NCBI GenBank assembly: GCA_003719395.1
Contig: RHMC01000001.1
Coordinates: 1-64,000 of the forward strand
Length of the DNA: 64,000 nucleotides
Source of the DNA: Streptomyces altiplanensis
GTDB lineage: Bacteria; Actinomycetota; Actinomycetes; Streptomycetales; Streptomycetaceae
Reading direction: 5' to 3'
Shown here: piece by piece, positions 20,460 through 30,476 of the stretch
Layout of the letters: each line of letters opens with the position of its first letter
How positions within the stretch are numbered: the stretch's first letter is position 1
Made by a program: the position numbers and the translations under genes
The notes under the pieces: model-generated
Database searches by the model: none
The model's input: the letters and a program-made list of their open reading frames with translations, nothing else
What the model was told of the DNA's origin: nothing

Positions 20460-21818
20460 GTGACTTACGGATACGGATCCGGTGGGCGCGGGCACCGCCG
20501 GCCGCGGGCCCTGTCGCCGTTGCGTGAGCATCTGCGGGACACCTTCTGGTTCGCGCCGAGCCTGGGGCTGGTGTGCGCGTTCGCCCTGTGGTGGGTGGCC
20601 TCGGAGCTCGATGCGAAGCTCGTCGAGTACCTGCAGGACGAGAAGGCGTACGACGAGGTCGGCGATCTGATCGGGATCGTCGAGGACGCGAAGACCATCG
20701 TCACCACGATCAGCTCGGCGATGATGACCTTCATCGGTGTGGTCTTCAGCATCTCGCTGGTGGCGGTGCAGATGGCGAGCGGGGGGTTCACGCCCCGGGT
20801 GGTGCGGATCTTCGTGCGGAGCCGGATCACCAAGCTCACGCTCACGGTGTTCCTGGCGACGTTCCTGTTCTCACTGCTGGTGCTGACCCAGTACGACAGC
20901 ACGTCCGATCCGCGGCTGGTGACCACCGTGCCGCTCGTACAGAGCATTCTGGTCATGCTCATGGTCGTACTGAGCCTGTTGCTGTTCATCGTGTACGTGT
21001 CGTCCACGCTGCGGCTGATGCAGGTCGGGCCCGTCGTCGACCGTATCGCCCGGGAGTCGTTCCGGGTGCTGGGCAAGCAGGCAACCGGAGGGCCCGGCCG
21101 GGAGGCGGACCGGGAAGCGGACGGGGAAGCGGGTCAAGAGCCGCTCGGAGCCGAGAGCGGGCGGATCGCGCATCGGGGGCGGGCGGGTGTGCTGCGTGAC
21201 GTGAATGTCGCGCGACTGGTGCGGGCCGCCGGCCGGAAAGGTGTCGTCCTGCGGCTCATTCCCCGGATCGGGGATTTCGTCGTGCCCGGGACGCCCCTGC
21301 TGGCGGTGCACGGTGACGGGACGCCGTCGCGGCGGGCACTGCGGTACACCGTGTCCGTCGGGGTGGAACGCACCTCCCACCAGGACCTCGGGTTCGGGCT
21401 GCGGCAGCTGTCCGACATCGCGCTGCGGGCGCTCTCGTCCGCCGTCAACGATCCGACGACCGCCGTGCAGTGCCTGGACCGGATCGTGCAGTTCCTCGCC
21501 GCGGTGGTGGAACGGCCGCTCGGGACCGTGCACCACCGGGACGGCCGGGGTGCGGTGCGGCTGATTCAGGACGTACCGGGGTGGGCCGATCTGGTGGATA
21601 TCGGGTTCGCCGAGATCAGGGGGTGCGCGGTCGGCAGCCCTCAGGTGACCCGGCGGCTGCTCGCCGGGATCGACGACCTTTTGCTGCTGGCGCCGGAGGG
21701 CAGGAGAGAGCCGCTGCTGCGGCACCGCACGCTCCTCGTCCAGGCCGTGGAGCGCACGGTGCCGGAGGCGGCCGAGCGGGCGTTCGCCCTGCTCCCCGAT
21801 CACCAGGGGATCGGATAG
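20460..21818 (+). CDS. DUF2254 predicted membrane protein
   Basis: 452 residues from GTG 20460 (TYGYGSGGRGHRRPRALSPL). Membrane segments lie at about 29-48, 83-110, 125-147 and 160-183. A soluble C-terminal half follows with VPGTPLLAVHG and a conserved LSDIALRALSSAVNDPTTAV stretch, the hallmark of DUF2254. The function of the family is unknown. The C-terminal part resembles regulatory domains and probably lies in the cytoplasm. The frame is open upstream to 20283, but that region holds the tRNA promoter and shows no membrane-protein character. Convergent with the aldehyde dehydrogenase, only 4 bases apart. Confidence 0.88.
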   Translation: MTYGYGSGGRGHRRPRALSPLREHLRDTFWFAPSLGLVCAFALWWVASELDAKLVEYLQDEKAYDEVGDLIGIVEDAKTIVTTISSAMMTFIGVVFSISLVAVQMASGGFTPRVVRIFVRSRITKLTLTVFLATFLFSLLVLTQYDSTSDPRLVTTVPLVQSILVMLMVVLSLLLFIVYVSSTLRLMQVGPVVDRIARESFRVLGKQATGGPGREADREADGEAGQEPLGAESGRIAHRGRAGVLRDVNVARLVRAAGRKGVVLRLIPRIGDFVVPGTPLLAVHGDGTPSRRALRYTVSVGVERTSHQDLGFGLRQLSDIALRALSSAVNDPTTAVQCLDRIVQFLAAVVERPLGTVHHRDGRGAVRLIQDVPGWADLVDIGFAEIRGCAVGSPQVTRRLLAGIDDLLLLAPEGRREPLLRHRTLLVQAVERTVPEAAERAFALLPDHQGIG

Positions 21819-21822
21819 CGGG

Positions 21823-23362
21823 TCACGGCATCAGGTGGTAGTCCGGGAAGTTGCCGGGGAGGCGTTCGTCCTGCGGGCCCTCGGTGACCGAGTGGACCAG
21901 GAGTTCTCCGCCCACGAAGGCGCCTCGCCACGACGCACCGAAGCCGCCGAAGAGTTCGTCCCGGTCGCCGCGTGAACGGGGCTTTCCGTGGCCGATCTTG
22001 AAGGAACGGATCTGGGGCGCCAGCCTTTCGTACGTCGCGGGGTCGTCGGTGGAAAGGGTCGCCACCAGGGCTCCGTTGGAGGCGTTCATCGCGGCGAGGA
22101 GTTCCGCCTCCGTGTCCACCAGGACGATCGTGTCCACCGGACCGAAGGGCTCCGCGTGGTGGAGGGGGGACGAGGGGGGCGGGTTCAGGAGGGTGACGGG
22201 CGGCAGGTAGGCGCTGGTGTCCTGGCCGGGGAGGAAGCGGGCGTCGGTGAGGGAACCCCGGTGGAGCGGGACCGCGCCCCGGTCTATGGCCTCGGCGACC
22301 TGGTCGGCCAGCTCCTTGGCCTTGGCCGCGTTGATCAAGGGGCCGAAGTCCAGTGCGGGGAGCGGGTCTTCGGGGTTCTCGACGGCGAGGGGGTGGCCGG
22401 TGCGGACGGAGCGTACGGCGGGGAGGTACGCCGCCAGGAACGCGTCGAACAGGGGCCGCTGGACGACGAAGCGCGGGTAGGCGGTGCAGCGCTGCTTGCC
22501 GTAGTCGAAGAGCTTGGGGATGAGGGAGGTCAGGGTGGGCCAGTCCGTGTAGTTCCAGATGCCCCAGGTGTTCAGGCCCTCCTGTTCGAGGACGTGGCGC
22601 TTGCCGAGGTCGGCCACGGCGGTGGCGATGCGGGCGCCCGTGTCGCGGCCCCCTACGAACGAGACGCAGCCGATCTCCGGCGAGTGGACGAGGGAGGCGG
22701 ACAGCTCGCTGCCGCTGCCGCTGAGGAGGGTGACGGGGATGCCTTCGCGGGCTGCCAGGGCCGAGGCCAGGGTGAGGCAGGCGACGCCGCCGTCGGTCGG
22801 GGCCTTGGCGATGACCGCGTTGCCGGCCAGGGCCTGCACCAGCATGGCGTGGACCAGGACGGACATCGGGTAGTTCCAGCTGGCGATGTTCGAGACCGGG
22901 CCGGAGAGGGGGGTGCGGTGGGCGAGCATGGGCTCGATGCCGTCGACGTACCAGCGCACGCCTCGATCGCGCGGTCGACGTCGGCCTGGGCGAGGCGCCA
23001 CGGTTTGCCGATCTCCCAGACGAGGAGGAGGGCGAGCAGTTCGCGGTGTTCGGTGAGGGGCGTCGAGGCGGCACCACGCGGGCGCGGCGCTCGGGCAGCG
23101 GGACGTGGCGCCAGGCGCGGTGCTGGTCGAGGGAGGCGCGTACCGCCCGGTCGGCGGTGGGGGCGTCCAGGCGCGGCGGGCCCGCGACGGGGCTGCCGTC
23201 GACGGGTGAGGTGGCGGCGAGCGCGCGGCCGTCGGGCTTCCAGGCCGACGCCCAGAGGTTGAGTACCCGGTCGTCCCGGAATGCCTCGGGGGCGACTGCG
23301 ACGCAGCGCTGCCAGGCGTCGGGCCAGGCCGTGCCCGGCTTGAGGGCAAGGGTGGGGGCCAT
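21823..23362 (-). CDS. Aldehyde dehydrogenase family protein (frameshifted)
   Basis: NAD(P)-dependent aldehyde oxidation. The start is ATG (APTLALKPGTAWPDAWQRC), and the frame changes near 23050 and 22960 within residues about 105-140. From WYVDGIEPMLAHRTP on the frame is clean: SWNYPMSVLVHAMLVQALAG, GNAVIAKAPTDGG, SFVGGRDTG, the glutamate region LEQEGLN and the catalytic cysteine in YGKQRCTAYPR. The C-terminal GAFVGGELLVHSVTEGPQDE is complete. About 512 codons. It follows the sucD-like gene at 134 bases and probably belongs to the same transcript. The actual aldehyde is unknown. The neighbouring CoA ligase pair and ThDP enzyme suggest carboxylate or CoA-thioester metabolism. Confidence 0.87.
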
Positions 23363-23496
23363 CTTGTCTCTCCGCTCGTGAAGGGGGCGGGGCTGAGGCT
23401 GAGTGGCGCGGGCGCCCCTGCACGGGGGCGGCCCCGGAAGGACGGCAGTGGCGTGGGCTGTGCGGTGAGGTGCGGTCAGGCCGGCTGTGCGTGGTG

Positions 23497-24384
<888 letters not shown>

Positions 24385-24402
24385 GTCGGTCTCTCCTCGG
24401 GC

Positions 24403-25539
24403 TCAGGCAGCGGTGGTGGCGAGGTGGGCGGCTCGGCGGGCGGCGCTGTCCATCGTGGTGGCCTGGTGGACGAGGGGGTGGGGGTGGCTGTCGAGGATGG
24501 CGCGGCCCCGGGCGGCGGCGTTCCCGTCGAGGCGTACGACGAGGGGCCGGGTCAGCCGGACCCGCTCCAGGGCCCGCACGATGCCGTCGGCCACCGCGTC
24601 GCAGGCGGTGATGCCGCCGAAGACGTTGACGAAGACCGACTTGACCGCCGGGTCCGAGAGGATGACGGACAGTCCGTCGGCCATGGTCTCGGCCGATGCC
24701 CCTCCGCCGATGTCGAGGAAGTTCGCGGGGCGGGCGCCGCAGCCGGCGACGACGTCGAGGGTCGACATGACCAGGCCCGCGCCGTTGCCGATGATGCCGA
24801 CCTCGCCGTCGAGCCTGACGTAGTTGAGGCCCTTGGCCGTCGCCGCGGCTTCGAGCGGGTCCGTGTGCGGGTCTGCGGCTTCCGACTCCCCGCGGGCCTG
24901 GCGGAAGCGGGCGTTGTCGTCGACGGTCACCTTGCCGTCCAGGGCGAGGATCCGGCCTTCGGTGGTCCGTACGAGCGGGTTGACCTCCACCAGGAGGGCG
25001 TCCTCCTGGGTCAGGACCTCCCAGAGCCGGAGGAGTACGGGGGCCACTTCCGGCGGGAGTTTCGCCGCCGCGGCGATTTCGGCGGCCTGTGCGGGGGTGA
25101 CGCCCTCGGCCGGGTCGACGGGCACGCGGACCACCGCGTCGGGGCGGGTGGCCGCGACCTCCTCGATGTCCATGCCGCCCTCGGCCGACGCGATGGCGAG
25201 GAAGCGGCCGGCGGCGCGGTCGAGGACGTAGGAGACGTAGAACTCGGCCTCGACGGCGATCGGTCGGGCGAGCATGACCTTGCGGACCGGGTGGCCCTTG
25301 ATGTCCATGCCGAGAATCTGACGCGTGGTCAGTTCGGCCGCCGCCGGGTCGGCGGCGATCTTCACCCCGCCCGCCTTGCCCCGGCCCCCGGTCTTCACCT
25401 GGGCCTTGACGACGACACGGCCGCCGAGGCGCTGCGCCGCGCGCCGGGCCGCGCGGGGCGTGTCCGCCACTTCGGCGTCCGGCACCCGCACGCCGTACCG
25501 CGCGAAGAGTTCCCTTGCCTGGTGTTCGTACAGGTCCAT
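24403..25539 (-). CDS. sucC: Succinyl-CoA synthetase beta subunit paralogue (SucC-like)
   Basis: 378 residues, intact. Starts [17 protein letters not shown] and has an ATP-grasp domain ([20 protein letters not shown]). The ligase domain follows, with [53 protein letters not shown] and [11 protein letters not shown]. The C-terminal about 40 residues are Ala-rich. First gene of the minus-strand unit sucC-sucD-aldehyde dehydrogenase. A promoter with TTGCAT and TATGAA boxes spaced by 17 bases lies about 80 bases upstream, inside a palindrome. Confidence 0.88.
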   Translation of the reverse strand: MDLYEHQARELFARYGVRVPDAEVADTPRAARRAAQRLGGRVVVKAQVKTGGRGKAGGVKIAADPAAAELTTRQILGMDIKGHPVRKVMLARPIAVEAEFYVSYVLDRAAGRFLAIASAEGGMDIEEVAATRPDAVVRVPVDPAEGVTPAQAAEIAAAAKLPPEVAPVLLRLWEVLTQEDALLVEVNPLVRTTEGRILALDGKVTVDDNARFRQARGESEAADPHTDPLEAAATAKGLNYVRLDGEVGIIGNGAGLVMSTLDVVAGCGARPANFLDIGGGASAETMADGLSVILSDPAVKSVFVNVFGGITACDAVADGIVRALERVRLTRPLVVRLDGNAAARGRAILDSHPHPLVHQATTMDSAARRAAHLATTAA

Positions 25540-25619
25540 ACCGGCTCCTCAGCCCTCGGTCGGTCCGGAAAGTGCCGCACGCCCCCTGGACACCACCCAC
25601 CGGATGCGGGATAACAAGC

Positions 25620-25648
25620 TTCATACAGTATTCGTCGACTGTATGCAA
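25620..25648 (-). promoter_or_regulatory. Promoter of the sucC-sucD-aldehyde dehydrogenase unit with overlapping operator
   Basis: Minus-strand -35 TTGCAT (25643-25648) and -10 TATGAA (25620-25625) are separated by exactly 17 bases. A perfect inverted repeat, CATACAGT (25622-25629) and ACTGTATG (25638-25645) with an 8-base spacer, covers the whole promoter. This is the layout of a repressor site, of the size expected for a GntR- or TetR-type dimer. It stands between the divergent sucC and ThDP genes and could control both. No regulator gene is adjacent. Confidence 0.65.
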
Positions 25649-25719
25649 TGTACCGCGCCACCGCTCCAGCACGGCTTCACCACGGCTCCAGCACCCCTAC
25701 GAAGGGAACGGACTTCGCC

Positions 25720-26893
25720 ATGCCCGACGACAGCCAGGAACTCATCTCCGGTGGGCATTTGGTCGCCAAGGCGCTCAAGGCCGAGGGGGTCGACCGCATC
25801 TACACCCTCTGCGGCGGCCACATCATCGACATCTACGACGGCTGCGTCGACGAGGGCATCGACGTCGTCGACGTACGCCACGAGCAGGTCGCCGCCCACG
25901 CCGCCGACGGTTACGCGCGCATCACCGGAAAGCCGGGGTGCGCCGTCGTCACCGCCGGACCCGGTACGACCGACGCCGTCACGGGGGTGGCGAACGCCTT
26001 CCGCGCCGAGTCGCCCATGCTGCTGATCGGCGGCCAGGGCGCGCACACCCAGCACAAGATGGGGTCCCTCCAGGACCTGCCGCACGTCGACATGATGGCG
26101 CCGATCACCAAGTTCGCCGCGACCGTGCCGGACACGGCGCGCGCCGCCGACATGGTGTCCATGGCGTTCCGCGAGTGCTACCACGGCGCCCCCGGGCCGT
26201 CGTTCCTGGAGAGCCCGCGCGACGTGCTCGACGCCAAGGTGCCGGCCGACCGGGCGCGCGTGCCGCGGGCCGGGCAGTACCGGGCCTCCACGCGCGCGCC
26301 GGTGATCCCGAGGCCGTCGAGAAGCTGGCCGACCTGCTCGTGCACGCCGAGAAGCCGGCGATCCTGCTCGGCAGCCAGGTCTGGACGACGCGTGCGACGG
26401 ACGCGGCGACCGAGCTCGTACGGACGCTGAACGTGCCCGCGTACATGAACGGCGCGGGACGCGGAACGCTGCCGCCCGGCGACCCGCACCACTTCCAGCT
26501 CTCGCGCCGCTACGCGTTCACCAACGCCGACCTCATCATCATCGTCGGCACCCCCTTCGACTTCCGGATGGGGTACGGGAAGCGGCTCTCGCCGACCGCG
26601 ACGGTCGTGCAGATCGACCTGGATTACCGGACGGTCGGCAAGAACAGGGACGTCGACCTGGGGATCGTGGGCGACGCCGGACAGATCCTGAAGTCCGTCA
26701 CCGAGGCGGCGTCCGGCCGGCTGGGCAGCGGATCCGTCCTGCGCAAGGCGTGGCTGGAGGAGCTGCGCGCAGCGGAGCAGACGGCCGTCGAGAAGCGGCT
26801 GCCGCAGCTGAGGTCGGACGCGTCCCCCATCCACCCGTACCGGCTGGTGAGCGAGATCAACGACTTCCTGACGGAGGACTCCGTCTACATCGG
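25720..26893 (+). pseudogene. Truncated thiamine-diphosphate enzyme (acetolactate synthase / oxalyl-CoA decarboxylase-like)
   Basis: The N-terminal two thirds of a ThDP enzyme. PYR domain from ATG 25720: LISGGHLVAKALKAEGVDRI, with the ThDP-activating glutamate in RHEQVAAHAADGYARITG, then CAVVTAGPGTTDAVTGVANA. One indel near 26315 leads to the central domain (LADLLVHAEKPAILLGSQVW, LIIIVGTPFDFRMGYGKRLS). It breaks off after EINDFLTEDSVYIG, just where the PP domain with the GDG motif should begin. The next bases are hpnE sequence on the opposite strand. About 390 of the expected 550 or so codons remain, and it cannot bind the cofactor as it stands. Which product it once made is not decidable. 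Confidence 0.8.
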
Positions 26894-27260
26894 GCAGCCC
26901 GGTGCGGCGCAGCGTCCGAGGCCGGGGGCCGGCGCTGCGGCCGACGTCGAGCACGGGCACGTCGAGGCGGCTCTGCAGCGGCGCGAGTCCGGCGCCCTCC
27001 ACCCGGTCGAGGAACCACCGGTAGGCGGTGCAGCAGCGCAGATAGACGTGCTGGCCGTGTCGACGGTGGAGGTCGCCGCGGCGGAACGAGAACGCGAGGC
27101 CGCCCAGGCGCGGGCGCCCTTCGAGCAGCGTCACCCGCATCCCGGCGTCGGCCAGCCGGAGCGCGGCCGTGACGCCGGCCAGTCCTCCTCCGACGACGAC
27201 CGCGTGCGCGGACGGCCCCGCGGGCGCGGGGGACACGGAGCCCGTCGTGCCGCGTGTCAT
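26894..27260 (-). pseudogene. hpnE: Truncated hydroxysqualene dehydroxylase HpnE (N-terminal fragment)
   Basis: Only about 122 residues of an FAD/NAD(P) amine-oxidase-type enzyme that would complete squalene synthesis in hopanoid makers. ATG 27260, then the Rossmann motif VVVGGGLAGVTAALRLADAG, the PRLGGLAFSFRRG region and GQHVYLRCCTAYRWFLDRVE. Two small compensating indels near 27060 corrupt four residues before GQHVY. After RTLRRTGLP the sequence turns into the end of the ThDP gene on the other strand. More than two thirds of the usual 450 or so residues, including the substrate domain, are missing. It lies 127 bases downstream of hpnD in the expected hpnC-hpnD-hpnE order. Confidence 0.85.
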
Positions 27261-27387
27261 GCGCTCTCCCCCCGGGCCTCGCCAACGGTGTACGGACTGC
27301 GGGCCGCTGCAGTCAGGGACGCGCCGGCCCGCAGGGGGGTTGCGCCTTCCTTGTGCGTGTCCGTCCCGCCGGCCGCGACGGGCCGCA

Positions 27388-28311
27388 TCAGACACGCCTC
27401 CTGGTGTGGAGCCGGGAGACGGTACGGGCGTCGAACCCCGAGAGACCGCGCACGGCGACGTACGCCTTCTCGTGTCCGGGCAGCGAGACCCGGCCGCGCA
27501 GCACGGCACCGGGGTCGCGCTCGATGCGGTCGAGGAGCCGCCGGTAGATGCCGGCCATGGCGGCGACGCAGGCGCCGGAACGCCGGTCGAGCAGGGGAAG
27601 CAGCCGGTAGCCCTCGGCGAACAGGGCGCGGGCGCGGCGCACTTCGTAGTGGACGAGGCCCGTGAAGTCGGACCCGTCGGGCGGGGTCGCGCCGTGGAAA
27701 CCGGCCGAGCAGCCGAACTTGGCGAGGTCGTCGGCGGGCAGGTACGTGCGGCCGTTCCCGGCGTCCTCGCGGACGTCGCGGAGGATGTTCGTGAGCTGGA
27801 GGGCGAGGCCGAGCGTATCGGCGTACTCGGAGGCGCGTTCCGTGGAGAGCGTGCCGGCCTGGGTGCCGAACACCCCCAGGGAGAGCCGTCCGATGGCGCC
27901 CGCGACGCACCGGCAGTAGGCCTTGAGGTCGTCCCAGGTCTCGTAGGTCTCACCGCGCACGTCCATGAGGACGCCGTCGATGAGTTCGTCGAGGCCTTCG
28001 AGCGGGATCGGGAAGCGGCGCGCCGTGTCCGCGAGCGCCACGGCGACCGGGTCGGTGTCGTCGTCGTCGACGTGGCCGCCCGCCCGGACGCGGTCGAGCA
28101 GCGCGCGGGTCTCTTCGAGCCGCACCTGCTTGACCTCGGGCGCGAGCACTCCGTCACCGATGTCGTCCACGCGCCGCGAGAACGCGTACAGCGCGGACAT
28201 GGCGTTGCGCTTGTCGGTCGGCAGCAGCCTGATGCCGTACGCGAAATTGCGCGCCTGCGCTCCGGTCACTGCCTCGCAGTAGCTGTACGCGGCGAGTACC
28301 GGTGCGGACAT
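27388..28311 (-). CDS. hpnD: Presqualene diphosphate synthase HpnD
   Basis: 307 residues, intact. Trans-isoprenyl diphosphate synthase fold. The two Asp-rich Mg-diphosphate motifs are SRRVDDIGD (near residue 50) and LQLTNILRDVREDAGNGRTY (near 175). It condenses two farnesyl diphosphates to presqualene diphosphate, the first of the HpnC/D/E steps to squalene for hopanoids. ATG 28311 (SAPVLAAYSYCEAVTGAQAR), 26 bases after hpnC. With hpnE broken just downstream, squalene from this locus is doubtful unless HpnE is supplied elsewhere. Confidence 0.93.
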   Translation of the reverse strand: MSAPVLAAYSYCEAVTGAQARNFAYGIRLLPTDKRNAMSALYAFSRRVDDIGDGVLAPEVKQVRLEETRALLDRVRAGGHVDDDDTDPVAVALADTARRFPIPLEGLDELIDGVLMDVRGETYETWDDLKAYCRCVAGAIGRLSLGVFGTQAGTLSTERASEYADTLGLALQLTNILRDVREDAGNGRTYLPADDLAKFGCSAGFHGATPPDGSDFTGLVHYEVRRARALFAEGYRLLPLLDRRSGACVAAMAGIYRRLLDRIERDPGAVLRGRVSLPGHEKAYVAVRGLSGFDARTVSRLHTRRRV

Positions 28312-28337
28312 CTGTGTGAGTCCCTCCACGGGCCGGC

Positions 28338-29257
28338 TCACCCCTCTCTTCGGTCTCGTCGCAAGACAGCTCCCACTGCGCGCAGCAGACTCAGCTTGGT
28401 GGGTTTGGGCGGTCCGGGAAGTACGTCGTAGCCGGCGGCCGCGACCGCCGTGAGGGCGGCGCGTCCACCGCCGACGAAACCGGCGAGCAGCAGCTTGAGC
28501 CTGCCGTGGACGCTGCCCACGAGCGGCGTGCCTTCGTCGAGCAGGCACCCGGCGCGCTCCGCTTCGTACGCGACCAGCGCGCGCACCGAGGCGTTCGCGG
28601 ACGGCGCCGCCAGGTCGGCCTCCCCGACGTGGAAACGCGCCATGTCGTCGGCGGGCAGGTAGATCCGGTCGCGGCCGAGGTCCTCGCCGACGTCCTGGAG
28701 GTGTTCGACGATCTGCAGGGCGGTGCAGACCGCGTCCGAGCGGCGGATCCGCTCGGGGCTGGCGGTGCCGGTGATCTCCAGGACCAGCCGGCCGACGGGG
28801 TTGGCGGACAGCTCGCAGTACGCGAGGAGGTCGTCGTACGTCTTGTAGCGCCGTACGAGCTGGTCCTGCCGGTTGGCCTCGACGAGCCCGAGGAAGGGCT
28901 CGGGGGTGAGCGAGCGGCGGCGCACGGTGGGGGCCAGCGCCCGCAGGATCGGGTGGCGCGGGCCGTCCCCCGAGGCGTCGAAGACGCGGCGCAGGTCGGC
29001 CTCGAAGGCGTCGAGCACGGCGAGCGGTCGTCGGCCAGGGCCGGGTCGAGGCCGAGGAGGCGGGCGTCGGCGCCACCGGGGGCGAGGTTCGCGTCGCCGA
29101 TGTCGTCGACGAGACGGGCATAGCCGTAGACGGCCATCAGGTCGTCCCGCCAGGCGCGCGGCAGAAAGAAGGGGGCCACCGGGAAATTCTCGTCGGCGGC
29201 CTTGTCGAGGGTGGTGCGCGTGTGGGCGTCGGGGCGCACGTGCCGGGTGCCGGTCAT
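28338..29257 (-). CDS. hpnC: Hydroxysqualene synthase HpnC (one frameshift)
   Basis: Converts presqualene diphosphate to hydroxysqualene. About 306 codons from ATG 29257. KAADENFPVAPFFLP is the HpnC hallmark, followed by MAVYGYARLVDDIGD (first Asp-rich motif). One indel near 29040 moves to LAVLDAFEADLRRVFDASGD, RRYKTYDDLLAYCELSANPV and the second motif QIVEHLQDVGEDLGRDRIYL. First gene of the remaining hpnC-hpnD-hpnE unit. Confidence 0.9.
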
Positions 29258-29616
29258 CGCGGACGGCCCGGTGCGGGGACGGCGGAAGCATCTCGGAGCC
29301 GGAGAGTTCCCGTAGCCATTGCCGTCACATCTCCCGTTCTACACTGCTGACCCAATACATCCCATTTCGGACACGCCGCCGGTCCGCCGGAGCGATGGAC
29401 CGTCCACGGGCGAAATCCCGAGGCAGTATCGCCCCACTTGCCGCGAATCAGCACCGGTACAGCTTACGTTGTACAACGCCCGGCCCCGCGCCGGGGTGTG
29501 GCACGCATTGCAATAACGCAGCAATTCACCCCAACTTCCCCGAAAGTTGCAGAAGTTGACGATTCTGGCGTGTTCGCGGAGTACCGCCACGCCGGGGCGC
29601 GTCGCCCCCCAGTACG
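29258..29616. other. Intergenic region upstream of hpnC
   Basis: About 360 bases, less G+C-rich than the neighbours, with no credible gene. It must carry the hpnC promoter. A small inverted repeat, AACTT(6)AAGTT, lies near 29533-29548, but no convincing -35/-10 pair stands out. Confidence 0.5.
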
Positions 29617-29671
29617 CCCGCGCACCCGGAGCCTCCGCCGGATTCGGCCGGCGGGAGCTCCGGTGCGCGGG
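29617..29671 (-). terminator. Terminator of the envelope-export operon
   Basis: Long G+C-rich imperfect hairpin whose arms contain CCGCCGG and CCGGCGG around an ATTCGG loop, extended by CCGCGCACC and GGTGCGCGG. It starts 20 bases after the last gene of the operon. There is no T-run, as is common for Streptomyces terminators. Confidence 0.65.
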
Positions 29672-29690
29672 GAACAGGCAGGCAGGCGGC

Positions 29691-30476
29691 CTAGCGGCCG
29701 GTCTCCTTCTCGTACGCCTTGAGGACCTCGTCCGTGGGGCCGTCCATCAGCAGCTCGCCCTTCTCCAGCCACAGGACGCGGTCGCAGGTGTCCCTGATCG
29801 ACTTGTTGCTGTGGCTGACCAGGAAGACCGTGCCGGCCTCCTTGCGCAGCTCACGGATGCGCTGCTCCGAGCGGATCTGGAACTTCCGGTCGCCGGTGGC
29901 GAGCGCCTCGTCGATCATGAGTACGTCGTGGTCCTTGGCGGCGGCGATGGAGAAGCGCAGGCGGGCCGCCATGCCGGAGGAGTACGTACGCATCGGCAGC
30001 GTGATGAAGTCGCCCTTCTCGTTGATGCCCGAGAAGTCGACGATCTGCTGGTAGCGCTCGCGGATCTCCTCGCGCGTCATGCCCATCGCCAGGCCGCCGA
30101 GGATGACGTTCCGCTCGCCGGTCAGGTCGTTCATCAGCGCGGCGTTCACGCCGAGGAGCGAGGGCTGGCCGTCCGTGTAGACCTTGCCCTGCTCGGTCGG
30201 CAGGAGGCCGGCGATGGCACGGAGCAGGGTCGACTTGCCCGAGCCGTTCGTACCGATCAGGCCGATCGCCTCGCCCCGGTAGGACGTGAAGGAGACACCC
30301 TTCACGGCGTGCACCTTCCGCACGCCGGGCGAGTCGCCCTTGCCGCGCTTCATGATGCGGCTCAGTGCGGCGGTGGCACTGCCGCGCCCGCCCGCGCCGG
30401 CGTTGACGCGGTACACGATGTGCACGTCGTCGGCGATGACGGTGGGGACGCGCCCCTGGTTCTTGTCCTCAGCCAC
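29691..30476 (-). CDS. ABC exporter ATPase, TagH/RfbE (Wzt)-like
   Basis: 261 residues, intact. ATPase for export of a surface polysaccharide or teichoic-acid-like polymer. Walker A is GTNGSGKSTLLRAIAG (near residue 75), signature YSSGMAARLRFSIA, Walker B DVLMIDEALATGD. HAVKGVSFTSYRGEAIGLIG is typical of the TagH/Wzt group. There is no C-terminal carbohydrate-binding domain, so export is probably not controlled by chain-end recognition. The gene overlaps the permease gene by 8 bases and is the last of the seven-gene operon. Confidence 0.92.
   Translation of the reverse strand: MAEDKNQGRVPTVIADDVHIVYRVNAGAGGRGSATAALSRIMKRGKGDSPGVRKVHAVKGVSFTSYRGEAIGLIGTNGSGKSTLLRAIAGLLPTEQGKVYTDGQPSLLGVNAALMNDLTGERNVILGGLAMGMTREEIRERYQQIVDFSGINEKGDFITLPMRTYSSGMAARLRFSIAAAKDHDVLMIDEALATGDRKFQIRSEQRIRELRKEAGTVFLVSHSNKSIRDTCDRVLWLEKGELLMDGPTDEVLKAYEKETGR

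Noticed and set aside
25515..27665. A 716-codon ThDP-enzyme fusion protein reading into hpnE
   Set aside because: The part after VYIG is antisense hpnE and has no ThDP domain features. It is a read-through of the junction, not a designed fusion.
26178..28157. 659-codon minus-strand frame joining hpnD antisense-frame sequence, hpnE and antisense ThDP
   Set aside because: Only the central about 122 residues (hpnE) are real; the rest is out of frame or antisense.
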